Part shown: piece after piece, positions 33,020 through 44,048 of the stretch
How positions within the stretch are numbered: position 1 is the stretch's first letter
How the letters are laid out: the number at the start of each line of letters is the position of its first letter
Assembly: GCA_001643675.2 (NCBI GenBank)
Contig: LSRY02000054.1
Location: 533,501-597,500 of the forward strand
Direction: 5' to 3'
Length of the DNA stretch: 64,000 bases
Source of the DNA: Monocercomonoides exilis
Lineage: Eukaryota; Preaxostyla; Oxymonadida; Polymastigidae
Notes under the pieces: model-generated
Seen by the model: only the letters and a program-made list of their open reading frames with translations
What the model was told of the DNA's origin: nothing
Database searches by the model: none
Program-made: the position numbers and the translations under genes

Positions 33020-34174
33020 ACAACTTATCAAAAAAAGAAGAAAGAGAAGAAGAAGAAGAAGAAGGAGAAGCAAAGACCAGGAATTCCTGTGAAGAAAGAT
33101 ACTGACATAAAAAATTCAACTTCCGACTTTTCCTCCTCCTCGTCTGATTTAGATTCCTCAGATTCTTCTATTTCTTCCTCTTCCTCTTCTTCCTCCTCCT
33201 CTTCATCATCTTCTTCTTCAGCCAAACCAGAAAAGAAAGAAGAAGCAAAAGAAACAGCCCAAAAAGTGAATGCAAACGAGAAGGCGAAGCAAACTCAACC
33301 AGCAATTTCAGCAAAGAAAGAAGAAAGTTCTGATTCTTCTTCTTCCTCCTCCTCTGATTCATCTTCCTCTGATTCTTCCTCTGATTCTTCCTCTGATTCA
33401 TCTTCCTCTGATTCATCTTCCTCTGATCCATCTTCCTCTGATTCATCTTCAGATGAATCAAGCGAAGAAGAAAAAGAAGAAAACGCTTCAAAAAAACTAG
33501 AAAAGAAAGAAGAGAAAAAAGAAGTCCCAAAAACTGTTGTTGCACAAAAAATGAGTTCAGATGAAGAAAGCTCTTCTGATTCGTCTTCTGATTCTGATTC
33601 TTCTTCCTCCGATTCATCTTCATCTTCATCTTCATCTTCAGATTCATCTTCTGATAATTCAGATAGTGATTCATCATCATCTTCTTCTTCATCCTCCTCT
33701 GATTCATCTTCTTCTGATTCTGAATCAGAATCTTCTTCTTCTTCTTCTGCAGAAAAGAAGAACAACAACAAAATGACATCAAACCCAAATCTTGCTCCCA
33801 GCTCATCCCCAGCCAACAGTAACGAGTCATCTCCCTCTCCCTCTCCCTCTCCCTCTCCCTCTCCCTCTCCCTCTCCCTCTCCCTCTCCTTCTCCTTCCCC
33901 TTCTCCTTCTCCATCTCCCTCTCCCTCTCCCTCTCGCCACACCCCCTTCCGCCGTGTCGATCCGTCCAAGTATGTGATTACAGACCCGCGGCTGGCGGAC
34001 AACAGCTTCGAGATGAAAGGCGAGGCGTGGGGCAAGAAGGCGTCAGAGAAGCTGCTGCAGACTCGGGGAAAAGGATTCAGGGCAGCGAAGACGAAGCTGA
34101 AGAGAGGGACGTATCAGGGAGGGCAGATCGGGATGGGGATCAATTCGGTGAAGCTGGGGGATGAGGAAGAATAA
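33020..34174 (+). CDS. Nopp140/SRP40-type nucleolar phosphoprotein, C-terminal exon (5' end unresolved)
   Basis: The frame is open from before 33020 to TAA at 34172-34174 (about 384 aa from 33020). There is no in-frame ATG before the Ser tracts, and TTTTTTTTCAG just upstream at 33010-33019 looks like a 3' splice site, so an upstream exon is expected. A Lys-rich start is followed by long Ser/Asp/Glu tracts (casein kinase 2-type sites) alternating with Lys-rich segments, then about 17 Ser-Pro repeats. The C-terminal domain is diagnostic: PFRRVDP, then RLADNSF, AWGKKASEKLL, TRGKGFR, KTKLKRGTYQGG and INSVKL, matching the SRP40_C domain of Nopp140/NOLC1/Srp40. These proteins chaperone box C/D and H/ACA snoRNPs between nucleolus and Cajal bodies. 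The N-terminal LisH domain of the family is not found here. Confidence 0.85.
   Translation, partial: TTYQKKKKEKKKKKKEKQRPGIPVKKDTDIKNSTSDFSSSSSDLDSSDSSISSSSSSSSSSSSSSSSAKPEKKEEAKETAQKVNANEKAKQTQPAISAKKEESSDSSSSSSSDSSSSDSSSDSSSDSSSSDSSSSDPSSSDSSSDESSEEEKEENASKKLEKKEEKKEVPKTVVAQKMSSDEESSSDSSSDSDSSSSDSSSSSSSSSDSSSDNSDSDSSSSSSSSSSDSSSSDSESESSSSSSAEKKNNNKMTSNPNLAPSSSPANSNESSPSPSPSPSPSPSPSPSPSPSPSPSPSPSPSPSPSRHTPFRRVDPSKYVITDPRLADNSFEMKGEAWGKKASEKLLQTRGKGFRAAKTKLKRGTYQGGQIGMGINSVKLGDEEE
33831..33937 (+). repeat. CCCTCT hexanucleotide repeat coding for Ser-Pro
   Basis: About 17 copies of a CCCTCT/CCTTCT hexamer lie in frame within the Nopp140-like gene and encode (SP)n. A tract of this kind should vary in length between strains. 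Confidence 0.85.
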
Positions 34175-36111
34175 AAAAAAAAGGAAAAGGAAAAAAGAGG
34201 AAAAAAATAATGAGGGCATCAAAAGCGAGAAATGAACATTGAAATGAGTATTTCAATGGCTTTATTTGAATTTTTGGTTCCTTTTTCTCAGAATGATATT
34301 CACCATGTACAAATACAATTTTCATACAAAAAAACTGTTCTTCACACACATCAACATTTGAAGCCATTTTGATAAAAGCACAGACAAAATTATCATTTCA
34401 TTTTCATTCTGACAAAATATTAATTTTATCATATTTTTAACAAACACTCATCATCATCGTGAATTCCCCCAAAACAGTTTTTCATCAGAAAAAAACAAAT
34501 AAAAAATTCGAATTTGAAAAAGAGACAGTTTGACATCCAAAAAGGAAATGTGAAAAGAAATCAACATCCTGTGAATAGACAGCGAGTCAGAAAAAGAATC
34601 ATTTTCAAAGAAGAATGAAATCTTATTATTTTTGAAGCTCTTCAAAAGATATCAAAAATGAAGAAGGAAAAGCAACAAAACAATGAAAAATAATCACTAT
34701 TTTGAGAGATTTGTTGGACAGATTTCATCAATTTTCTGTTCAATTGAGTTGATGAGACAGCCAATGAAAACTTTCCAATTCTGTTTCTGAAACATCACAA
34801 ACATTCTATTTGGAATACATAGATCTCTTAATGAGGATGTCCAAAGCAGAAGGAAGTGAAAAATAGGCTCTCCAATTTATTTTTTTTAATTGTGATGCCT
34901 TGTTCTTCTCTATTTCTTTGAAAGAGTGATCGAATGAGCAATGGCATTCTCTTCTTCGAATCATTCCTAAGTGCTATCAGAATTATTCTCTTTCCATTGT
35001 TTTTCATTGAAACCAAAACAGATAGGCTCTCAAAAAAGATCAATCTTTCATGATTCAATGAGAAAGCTCTCTTCATCACAGTTGTGTCTTCTGTCATCTG
35101 GCATATCCCGTCTTTCAAAACATTTCCTGTTCTCAATACATCATTTCCCTCAAATCCTCATTCCTCTTTATCCTCTATCTCTTCACAGACTTCTTTCAAA
35201 TTCATTTCTTTGTCACACGATTCCTTTTGGTAAAATGAGAAAAGGGCAACTGAATAAACAATAAACAGTAGATATTTCACCATTGGAATCAGTTGCAAGC
35301 TTTTCTTTTGAACAAACTGCAATATTATCAATTATCTTGAGATTCAGCTTCCAACAACTTCACTGAATCAAATGGCAGCAAAAAGCTCTTCATGCATCTC
35401 TGCTTCAAATGGAAGAAACGTTTCAAGGGTTTCAAGAAAATAAAATGTTCTGTGCAACTCTGTGAAGTTTGACATTGGAATGAAGTTCCGAAATGACTGT
35501 CATTCGATGACACTTTTTCTCAACAAACACTCTTTCAAATAAATCATCATGAAAAAACCTCTTTTTGAATCTGTTATACTGTTTTGCGTTCTTCACATCG
35601 TTGTTGAAAAAATGTTAGATTTAAAAATCAAATGAAAATTAATCGGGTTTTTTCTTTGATGCAATAAATGATTGAATTTTTAAAAAGTTTTATCAAAAAT
35701 TATTCATGCCTTTCTATTCGAATTTTTTAAATTTAACATGACGAAGAATAGAAATTTGAAAGGTTATTTTTGTTTTATTTATCAACAAAAGAAAATGAAT
35801 TAATTTTGGGAAAGTTGTTATTCGCATCTGAAAATATGTGATTAGTCATCGAAAACATTATTTAAGTATTATATATTTATTTCATTTGATTAATGTTGGA
35901 AGAAATATGAAAGGAAAAAATCAAAAAATCAAATATGTTATGGGCGCTAACTTGATGTTTGTTATATTTAATTTTTAATCTGTTTTTTTTTCAAAAAACG
36001 ATTGACGGAAGTCATTGATATTTGAATATGTTTGAAATAATTCATTATTATTTCGAAAGCAAACCAACAGGATCCAAACCATTGATTGCATTGTGTGATT
36101 TAAAATAAAGG
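34175..36111. other. Intergenic, no gene seen
   Basis: Nearly 2 kb between the Nopp140-like gene and the modular surface gene. Frames of 60-100 codons occur on the minus strand (34454-34645, 34828-35136, 35328-35513), but their sequences show no domain, repeat or signal. I could not join them with splice sites. Confidence 0.45.
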
Positions 36112-36155
36112 ATGTGTTGATCTTTTGAAATATTGATCGAAAAACGTCAAAATTC
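36112..36155 (+). promoter_or_regulatory. Conserved upstream block, second copy
   Basis: GTGTTGATCTTTTG, ATATTGATC and CGTCAAAA occur with the same spacing as before the ATG at 2676, immediately upstream of the start codon of the intact paralogue. It is probably part of the core promoter and 5' leader. Confidence 0.5.
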
Positions 36156-39100
36156 ATGATCTTTGCTTTTTTGACTTTCTCTTTAGTAATTTCACAAGTT
36201 GTGAATGCTGAAGAAATATATGAAGTTTATGTGAAGCAAACGGGAGATAACAGCCACGCTGGTACAGCGATCGGTCAGGAAATAAAATCATTGAAAAGTG
36301 CCTATGATCTACTGGGATATATCCAAGCATGCACGATTTATGTTGTCAATGATGCAAGCGCACTGGAAGCAGAAGCAATAACTTTCAACAAAAACCAAGG
36401 AAGCACCATTGAAGGAATAAGCAGCGATGGAACCGAAAATGCAAGGGTTTCGATTGACTGTGATGTGAATCCAGGTGGAGATCTATTCACATGCAATGGA
36501 GATACAGTATTCAAATACTTGGCATTCCATTTTCCGTTTTCATTAAATGGATCCTCAAGCTATAGCGCATTGATTTATGGAAGTGATTGTAATCTGACGA
36601 TAAAGAATTGTCTATTTATTCGACCACCTTCAACTAATGAGGAAAAAGTGGATTATTATCTTGTGTGCATGAGCGGTGGAAATTTATATATAGACGAAGT
36701 TGAATGTGCTGATGACAATTCAACCTTTAAATATAAAAGAAAAGCTTTATATATTGTTAATCCAGCAAGGGTTTCATTTTCTAATATGATTTTGAAGAAA
36801 ATTTCAGGTGGCAATTCAGCTGTTTCAATTAATAAATATGATGATATTCAAATGAATGTGATCCTGAATAACTGCACATTCACTGAATGTCACACTGAAA
36901 GGGATGGAATATTATATATTTCGAGTTTGAACAGAGAAAGTACATTTTCAGTTGGAGATGGGGGTGTGACATCTTTCATCTCTTGCACTGGAAGTAAATC
37001 TGGAGGAATCTATTTGGACATGTCATATATTCAATCAGCATCTCAACTGAAATGGCCTGAAGATGGAAGGAATCTAGTATTTCAGAATTGCTCAGCTGCT
37101 TATAAAGGAGTGAAGAGAAATATCGGATTGCATTTTGATATGAGAAGTGTTTATTTGTTCAATGACATAGCAGATGAAATGATGGACAGCTTTGCAGCCA
37201 ATTACACAAATAAAGATAATTTGTGGTTTATTGTCGGATATGACAAGGAAAATGAACAAATTTTCGAATTCACAAGCTCATATTTTGATCCAATTGAATC
37301 AGCATATGTGAAAAGTGGAGCATTGAATGGGGATGGATTGAGCCTTGATTCTCCAATGAAATCTTTGAAAGAGGCATATGATTTATTTTCTGGATGTGTT
37401 AGTATTTCTGGATTTGACATCAAAATAATTGAATCAAATGATCAATTGAAAGCAGAAGCAATAACTTTCAACAAAAACCAAGGAAGCACCATTGAAGGAA
37501 TAAGCAGCGATGGAACCGAAAATGCAAGGGTTTCGATTGACTGTGATGTGAATCCAGGTGGAGATCTATTCACATGCAATGGAGATACAGTATTCAAATA
37601 CTTGGCATTCCATTTTCCGTTTTCATTAAATGGATCCTCAAGCTATAGCGCATTGATTTATGGAAGTGATTGTAATCTGACGATAAAGAATTGTCTATTT
37701 ATTCGACCACCTTCAACTAATGAGGAAAAAGTGGATTATTATCTTGTGTGCATGAGCGGTGGAAATTTATATATAGACGAAGTTGAATGTGCTGATGACA
37801 GTCAAACTGTTTCATTTGAAAGCAGTGCTTTCAGTTTTAGAAAATTAAATTTTGTTTCATTGACGAAATTGACTTTAAAGAAAATTTTAGGTGTCACACC
37901 TATTGTTCAAATTTATGGTGATAATGTGGTAAATGTCACTTTGAATAAATGCACTTTCACTGAATGTCGAGCAAAAAATAATGGAATCTTATCTGTTTCC
38001 GGCAATAACAGCAAAAGCACATTTACTGTGGGGGATGGGGGTGTGACATCTTTCATCTCTTGCACTGGAAGTAAATCTGGAGGAATCTATTTGGACATGT
38101 CATATATTCAATCAGCATCTCAACTGAAATGGCCTGAAGATGGAAGGAATCTAGTATTTCAGAATTGCACTGCATTCGATAACGGAATAAAAAGAAATAC
38201 AGCACTGTTTATTGATATTAGCAAATCCTCAATATTGTATAGTTTCATTATAAACATGAAACATAGTTTCGCTGAAAACTATACGAAATTTAGTAATAAT
38301 GAATTTATTCAATGCAAAATATATAACGGATCTACGATTGATATTGTTTCAAAGTATTACGGTACAATCACAACGAGTTTTGTGAAAAGTGGAGCATTGA
38401 ATGGGGATGGATTGAGCCTTGATTCTCCAATGAAATCTTTGAAAGAGGCATATGATTTATTTTCTGGATGTGTTAGTATTTCTGGATTTGACATCAAAAT
38501 AATTGAATCAAATGATCAATTGAAAGCAGAAGCAATAACTTTCAACAAAAACCAAGGAAGCACCATTGAAGGAATAAGCAGCGATGGAACCGAAAATGCA
38601 AGGGTTTCGATTGACTGTGATGTGAATCCAGGTGGAGATCTATTCAGATGTAAAGGAAAAGTGGTGTTCAATTATTTGGCATTCCATTTTCCAATTTCCT
38701 TTGGTGGATCCTCAAGCTATAGCGCATTGATTTATGGAAGTGATTGTAATCTGACGATAAAGAATTGTCTATTTATTCGACCACCTTCAACTAATGAGGA
38801 AAAAGTGGATTATTATCTTGTGTGCATGAGCGGTGGAAATTTATATATAGACGAAGTTGAATGTGCTGATGACAGTCAAACTGTATCATTTTCTGAAGGT
38901 ATTTTTAATGTCAGTGATATAAATACAGCTTCCTTGAAGAGTTTCACTCTAAAGAAAATTTCAAGTGTTGAGCCAATAGTAAACATATACGGAAATAACA
39001 ACAAAAAGTTGGATGTTTCTTTGAATAAATGCACTTTCACTGAATGCCAGACAAAAAAGAATGGGATCTTTTTCATATTCAACTATCATTGCAATAGCAC

Positions 39101-42100
39101 ATTTTCAGTTGGAGATGGGGGTGTGACATTTTTCAACTCCTGTTGTTGCAAAAGCAATTCTAGTAATTATGCAGGTGTTATTCATTTGGAAATGCCAAAT
39201 ATTTCATCGGCATCTCAACTGAAATGGCCAAAAAATGGAAAGAATCTGGTATTTGAAAATTGCTCTTGCGGAGAAGGTGAATCACAGGAAATCACAGTGA
39301 TATGCTTATTTTTAAAGAACGATAATCTATTACAAGAGATTGTGTATGCAATGAGATGCAGCTTTGCTGCGAACTACACTGATAAAGAAAATTCGAGATA
39401 CATTATTGGCAATATTGGTAATTATTATGGGATAGACATTGTTTCAAAGTATTACGGTACAATCACAACGAGTTTTGTGAAAAGTGGAGCATTGAATGGG
39501 GATGGATTGAGCCTTGATTCTCCAATGAAATCTTTGAAAGAGGCATATGATTTATTTTCTGGATGTGTTAGTATTTCTGGATTTGACATCAAAATAATTG
39601 AATCAAATGATCAATTAACTGCGGAACACGTTATATATAACAAAAAAAAAGGAATCACTATTGAAGGAATAAGCAGCGATGGAACCGAAAATGCAATGGT
39701 TTCAATAGATTGTGATGTGCAAAAAGGTGGAAAACTGTTCAATTGCTTCAACGAAGTTGAACTTAAATTCTTGGCATTCCATTTTCCGATTGCATTAAAT
39801 GATTACCCACATTGTGCGTTGATTTATGCATTCGATTGCAATCTCACAGTTAAAAACTGTCAATTTGTTCGTAAATCTTATGGTGGTCATGACATATCTT
39901 TACAACTTGTGGTCTTGGAAAGTGGCAGTTTTTTCATGAACGATGTTGAGTTCGTTGAAAACAGCACGAAATTCACATTTTGTTATAGTGTTTTTAATAT
40001 AAGTGCTTCAACTCCAGTTTCATTAACGAATGTGACTTTGAAGAATATTTCAGCTGTAGGTTCAATAATATACATTAATGGTAATAGTAATGACAAATTT
40101 GAAGTAACTCTGAATAACTGCACATTCACTGAATGTCACACTGAAAGGGATGGAATATTATATATTTCGAGTTTGAACAGAGAAAGTACATTTTCAGTTG
40201 GAGATGGGGGTGTGACATCTTTCATCTCTTGCACTGGAAGTAAATCTGGAGGAATCTATTTGGACATGTCATATATTCAATCAGCATCTCAACTGAAATG
40301 GCCTGAAGATGGAAGGAATCTAGTATTTCAGAATTGCTCAGCTGCTTATAAAGGAGTGAAGAGAAATATCGGATTGCATTTTGATATGAGAAGTGTTTAT
40401 TTGTTCAATGACATAGCAGATGAAATGATGGACAGCTTTGCAGCCAATTACACAAATAAAGATAATTTGTGGTTTATTGTCGGATATGACAAGGAAAATG
40501 AACAAATTTTCGAATTCACAAGCTCATATTTTGATCCAATTGAATCAGCATATGTGAAAAGTGGAGCATTGAATGGGGATGGATTGAGCCTTGATTCTCC
40601 AATGAAATCTTTGAAAGAGGCAAATGGATTATTATCAAGATGTATTAATGATTTTGGATTTTTTATCAAGATAATTGATACTGATGATCAATTGAAAGCA
40701 GAGCAGATGATATTCTTTAAAAGAAAAGGTATTACCATTGAAGGAATAAGCAGCGATGGAACCGAAAATGCAAGGGTTTCGATTGACTGTGATGTGAATC
40801 CAGGTGGAGATCTATTCAGATGTAAAGGAAAAGTGGTGTTCAATTATTTGGCATTCCATTTTCCAATTTCCTTTGGTGGATCCTCAAGAGGGAATGCATT
40901 GATTAATGGAGAAGATTGCGATCTGACAATTAAAAGCAGTCAATTTATTCGACCAGCAACAAATGAGGGAACTGTGAATTATTATCTTGTGTGCATGAGC
41001 GGTGGAAATGTGATTATGAACAATGTTGAGTGTGCTGATGATAGTCGAAGTGTCTCATTTAATAATCAAGTTTTTAGTATAAGATATTCAACTACAGTTT
41101 CGTTTTCAAATGTGACACTGAAGAATATTTCAAGTTACGCGTCTATTTCTTCTATTTATGGAAAGCATATGACACTCTATAACAGTACTTTTGCTGAATG
41201 TCAAACAGAAGACAAAGGAACACTATTCTTTTCCAGCAACAACAGAGAAAGCACATTTACTGTGGGAGATGGGGGTGTGACATCTTTCATCTCATGCAGC
41301 AACAGTGGATCTAATGGTAAATCTGGAGGAATCTATTTGGACATGTCATATATTCAATCAGCATCTCAACTGAAATGGCCTGAAGATGGAAGGAATCTTG
41401 TGTTTCAGAATTGCACTGCATTCGATAAAGGAACAAAAAGAAATACAGCACTGTTTATTGATATTATCAATTTGGATCTTTTGCATTATATTGCTTTAAA
41501 CATGAAACACAGTTTCGCTGAAAATAATACAAGAATTAACAATAGATGGAAAGTTGTTGCATATGGAAATTACTATGAAAATGTCGACCTTATAAGCTCA
41601 TATCTCGATCCAATTGAATCAGCATATGTGAAAAGTGGAGCATTGAATGGGGATGGATTGAGCCTTGATTCTCCAATGAAATCTTTGAAAGAGGCATATG
41701 ATTTATTTTCTGGATGTGTTAGTATTTCTGGATTTGACATCAAAATAATTGAATCAAATGATCAATTGAAAGCAGAGCAGATGATATTCTTTAAAAGAAA
41801 AGGTATTACCATTGAAGGAATAAGCAGCGATGGAACCGAAAATGCAAGGGTTTCGATTGACTGTGATGTGAATCCAGGTGGAGATCTATTCACATGCAAT
41901 GGAGATACAGTATTCAAATACTTGGCATTCCATTTTCCGTTTTCATTAAATGGATCCTCAAGCTATAGCGCATTGATTTATGGAAGTGATTGTAATCTGA
42001 CGATAAAGAATTGTCTATTTATTCGACCACCTTCAACTAATGAGGGAACTGTGAATTATTATCTTGTGTGCATGAGCGGTGGAAATTTATATATAGACGA

Positions 42101-44048
42101 AGTTGAATGTGCTGATGACAGTCAAACTGTATCATTTTCTGAAGGTATTTTTAATGTCAGTGATATAAATACAGCTTCCTTGAAGAGTTTCACTCTAAAG
42201 AAAATTTCAAGTGTTGAGCCAGTTATTTATATTATTGATTATGGCAGGAAAATGGTTGTGACTCTTAATAAATGCACTTTCACTGAATGTCGAGCAAAAA
42301 ATTATGGAATTATATCTATTTCCAGCAGTTGCAGCGAAAGCACATTTACTGTGGGAGATGGGGGTGTGACATCTTTCACCTCCTGCAGCAGCTACTTTTC
42401 TGGAGGAATCTATTTGAACATGTTTTTCATTGAATCAGCATCTCAACTGATATGGCCTGAAAATGGAAGGAATCTTATCTTTAGAAACTGTTCAGCTTCC
42501 AATCATGTAGATATGAGAAACACTGGATTGTACATAAATATGGAAAATGTTGCATTATTCAAAGATATCGCAGGTGCAATGAGGGAAAGTTTTGCAGCTG
42601 ACTACACACGAAGAGACAACTCTTGGTTTGTTATCGGATATGACTATCATAACTATAAAGATACTGATTTCGTAAGCACATTTTTTGATCCTATTCCTCA
42701 AAAGCCAGATAATATGTCAAGAGCATTTGTGGAGAAAGGAGGGAAGGGAAATGGAATCGATGTTAATTCAGCAATCAACAGCATGAAGGAAGCTTATGAT
42801 TTCTTGGAAAAGAGTGGAAAATGTTTCATTGACATAATCAAAACTGCAGATCCTGTGAAGGCTGAAGGAATCATCTTCTCAGCCAACTATGGAATAACAA
42901 TTGAAGGAGTGAATGACAACGGAAAAGGAAATGCAGAAGTTTCCATTGATTGTGATGTTTCTGTCTCATCAACTCTCTTTTCTTGCCAGAGAGTTGTGGA
43001 ATTCAAGTATCTGGCATTCCAATTCTCTTCAACAGAAAAGAATTGGGACTTATTAATTTGTGCTGGATATGATTCAATATCACTGAAAATATCGACATGT
43101 CGATTTGCCAGAATTGGATCACAATCACAAGAAGGAATGAATTCAAATGCTGATGGGAACAGCCCCTTGGAAAGCAGTCTTGTGAGTGTGACATCTGGAA
43201 CAGTGGAAATGGACACAGTGAAATGCACAGATGAGACCTCATTTGTGACATTTTCATCATCACCATTTTCATTTTCTGGAGCCAGCGAGGTGTCATTGAG
43301 GGGAATGGAAATCAGCAAAGTGAATGTGGAAAGTGGTGCAGCAATCAGCATCGAAGATGGGAGCAATTCATCTTCGAAGGTTTCAATCGAAGGATTGAAC
43401 ATGAATGAAGTGAAATCGGAGAAAGGAGCAGCAGCAGGGTTGGAAATCACCCTCAGTTCAGAAGAATCAAGAGTGGCCATTGGAAGGGGAAGCAAATGCT
43501 CATTCAAGTCGTGTTCAGCACCAGAAGGGAAATCAGGAGCAATATTCATTGACATGCCCAAGGCAACATCGAATCTGCAACTCCCATCAGAACACAACCT
43601 GGAGATCGACAGCTCAAACACAGCTGGCTCAAAAACAACTTCTCTGTTCATCATTGCCCCAGACTTCGAAGAATTCTGCAAGCAAGATGATGCCTTTGAG
43701 TTTGCTAATGATTATGATGAATCAACATCTGGGTGGGTGGAAGGAGCAAAAGATGCTGATTCGGAGCCTGAGGATGTGTATGAAAAATATATCAAGGGAA
43801 AGAAGGATCCGGAGCCAGAACCACAACCACAACCACAACCTCAGCCTCAACCTCAGCCTCAACCGAAGCCTCATCCAGAGCCAGTTCCAGAGCCAGAACC
43901 GAACCTTGCCAGGAAAGACAAATCAAAGACAAACTCTGGAGTGATTGCTGTTGCTGTTATCGTTCCTGTTATTGTTGTTGCTATTGTGGTGATAGTGATT
44001 GTAGTCATTTTGAAAAAAAGGAAAAGTTTAAAATATGAAGAGAGCTAG
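36156..44048 (+). CDS. Giant modular beta-helix surface protein, seven modules, type I membrane anchor
   Basis: A single frame of 2,630 aa from ATG to TAG. The signal peptide MIFAFLTFSLVISQ is followed by seven modules of about 360 aa, starting near 36220, 37305, 38385, 39475, 40550, 41630 and 42720 with 'YVK.G..NGDG.SL.SP.KSLKEAY', a first-coil motif of right-handed beta-helices. Landmarks per module are TIEGISSDG, NCLFIRP, CTFTEC, FTVGDGGVTSF, GGIYLDM and SASQLKWP. Many N-glycosylation sequons are present. Stretches of several hundred bases are essentially identical between modules, so the modules have been homogenised or shuffled recently. The last module is the most diverged and closely matches the last module of the gene at 2676. 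A Pro/Glu/Gln stalk (PEPEPQPQ...) leads to a TM helix rich in Val/Ile and the tail KKRKSLKYEES. The likely role is a long adhesin or variable coat protein; its ligand is unknown. Confidence 0.85.
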   Translation: MIFAFLTFSLVISQVVNAEEIYEVYVKQTGDNSHAGTAIGQEIKSLKSAYDLLGYIQACTIYVVNDASALEAEAITFNKNQGSTIEGISSDGTENARVSIDCDVNPGGDLFTCNGDTVFKYLAFHFPFSLNGSSSYSALIYGSDCNLTIKNCLFIRPPSTNEEKVDYYLVCMSGGNLYIDEVECADDNSTFKYKRKALYIVNPARVSFSNMILKKISGGNSAVSINKYDDIQMNVILNNCTFTECHTERDGILYISSLNRESTFSVGDGGVTSFISCTGSKSGGIYLDMSYIQSASQLKWPEDGRNLVFQNCSAAYKGVKRNIGLHFDMRSVYLFNDIADEMMDSFAANYTNKDNLWFIVGYDKENEQIFEFTSSYFDPIESAYVKSGALNGDGLSLDSPMKSLKEAYDLFSGCVSISGFDIKIIESNDQLKAEAITFNKNQGSTIEGISSDGTENARVSIDCDVNPGGDLFTCNGDTVFKYLAFHFPFSLNGSSSYSALIYGSDCNLTIKNCLFIRPPSTNEEKVDYYLVCMSGGNLYIDEVECADDSQTVSFESSAFSFRKLNFVSLTKLTLKKILGVTPIVQIYGDNVVNVTLNKCTFTECRAKNNGILSVSGNNSKSTFTVGDGGVTSFISCTGSKSGGIYLDMSYIQSASQLKWPEDGRNLVFQNCTAFDNGIKRNTALFIDISKSSILYSFIINMKHSFAENYTKFSNNEFIQCKIYNGSTIDIVSKYYGTITTSFVKSGALNGDGLSLDSPMKSLKEAYDLFSGCVSISGFDIKIIESNDQLKAEAITFNKNQGSTIEGISSDGTENARVSIDCDVNPGGDLFRCKGKVVFNYLAFHFPISFGGSSSYSALIYGSDCNLTIKNCLFIRPPSTNEEKVDYYLVCMSGGNLYIDEVECADDSQTVSFSEGIFNVSDINTASLKSFTLKKISSVEPIVNIYGNNNKKLDVSLNKCTFTECQTKKNGIFFIFNYHCNSTFSVGDGGVTFFNSCCCKSNSSNYAGVIHLEMPNISSASQLKWPKNGKNLVFENCSCGEGESQEITVICLFLKNDNLLQEIVYAMRCSFAANYTDKENSRYIIGNIGNYYGIDIVSKYYGTITTSFVKSGALNGDGLSLDSPMKSLKEAYDLFSGCVSISGFDIKIIESNDQLTAEHVIYNKKKGITIEGISSDGTENAMVSIDCDVQKGGKLFNCFNEVELKFLAFHFPIALNDYPHCALIYAFDCNLTVKNCQFVRKSYGGHDISLQLVVLESGSFFMNDVEFVENSTKFTFCYSVFNISASTPVSLTNVTLKNISAVGSIIYINGNSNDKFEVTLNNCTFTECHTERDGILYISSLNRESTFSVGDGGVTSFISCTGSKSGGIYLDMSYIQSASQLKWPEDGRNLVFQNCSAAYKGVKRNIGLHFDMRSVYLFNDIADEMMDSFAANYTNKDNLWFIVGYDKENEQIFEFTSSYFDPIESAYVKSGALNGDGLSLDSPMKSLKEANGLLSRCINDFGFFIKIIDTDDQLKAEQMIFFKRKGITIEGISSDGTENARVSIDCDVNPGGDLFRCKGKVVFNYLAFHFPISFGGSSRGNALINGEDCDLTIKSSQFIRPATNEGTVNYYLVCMSGGNVIMNNVECADDSRSVSFNNQVFSIRYSTTVSFSNVTLKNISSYASISSIYGKHMTLYNSTFAECQTEDKGTLFFSSNNRESTFTVGDGGVTSFISCSNSGSNGKSGGIYLDMSYIQSASQLKWPEDGRNLVFQNCTAFDKGTKRNTALFIDIINLDLLHYIALNMKHSFAENNTRINNRWKVVAYGNYYENVDLISSYLDPIESAYVKSGALNGDGLSLDSPMKSLKEAYDLFSGCVSISGFDIKIIESNDQLKAEQMIFFKRKGITIEGISSDGTENARVSIDCDVNPGGDLFTCNGDTVFKYLAFHFPFSLNGSSSYSALIYGSDCNLTIKNCLFIRPPSTNEGTVNYYLVCMSGGNLYIDEVECADDSQTVSFSEGIFNVSDINTASLKSFTLKKISSVEPVIYIIDYGRKMVVTLNKCTFTECRAKNYGIISISSSCSESTFTVGDGGVTSFTSCSSYFSGGIYLNMFFIESASQLIWPENGRNLIFRNCSASNHVDMRNTGLYINMENVALFKDIAGAMRESFAADYTRRDNSWFVIGYDYHNYKDTDFVSTFFDPIPQKPDNMSRAFVEKGGKGNGIDVNSAINSMKEAYDFLEKSGKCFIDIIKTADPVKAEGIIFSANYGITIEGVNDNGKGNAEVSIDCDVSVSSTLFSCQRVVEFKYLAFQFSSTEKNWDLLICAGYDSISLKISTCRFARIGSQSQEGMNSNADGNSPLESSLVSVTSGTVEMDTVKCTDETSFVTFSSSPFSFSGASEVSLRGMEISKVNVESGAAISIEDGSNSSSKVSIEGLNMNEVKSEKGAAAGLEITLSSEESRVAIGRGSKCSFKSCSAPEGKSGAIFIDMPKATSNLQLPSEHNLEIDSSNTAGSKTTSLFIIAPDFEEFCKQDDAFEFANDYDESTSGWVEGAKDADSEPEDVYEKYIKGKKDPEPEPQPQPQPQPQPQPQPKPHPEPVPEPEPNLARKDKSKTNSGVIAVAVIVPVIVVAIVVIVIVVILKKRKSLKYEES
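36863..37375 (+). repeat. Intragenic duplicate block (also at 40109-40621)
   Basis: By eye, the 513 bases here and at 40109-40621 are identical, although the modules around them differ. The two blocks are three module lengths apart. Another block, about 350 bp, is shared by 36365-36717, 37447-37799 and 41880-42040. Confidence 0.8.

Noticed and set aside
33168-34035. Antisense and alternative-frame ORFs over the Nopp140-like Ser tracts
   Set aside because: They are low-complexity shadows; the SRP40_C domain fixes the true frame.
34454-35513. Minus-strand frames between 34.4 and 35.5 kb as exons of a gene
   Set aside because: No domain, no convincing splice pairs and compositions typical of chance frames; left as unexplained intergenic DNA.
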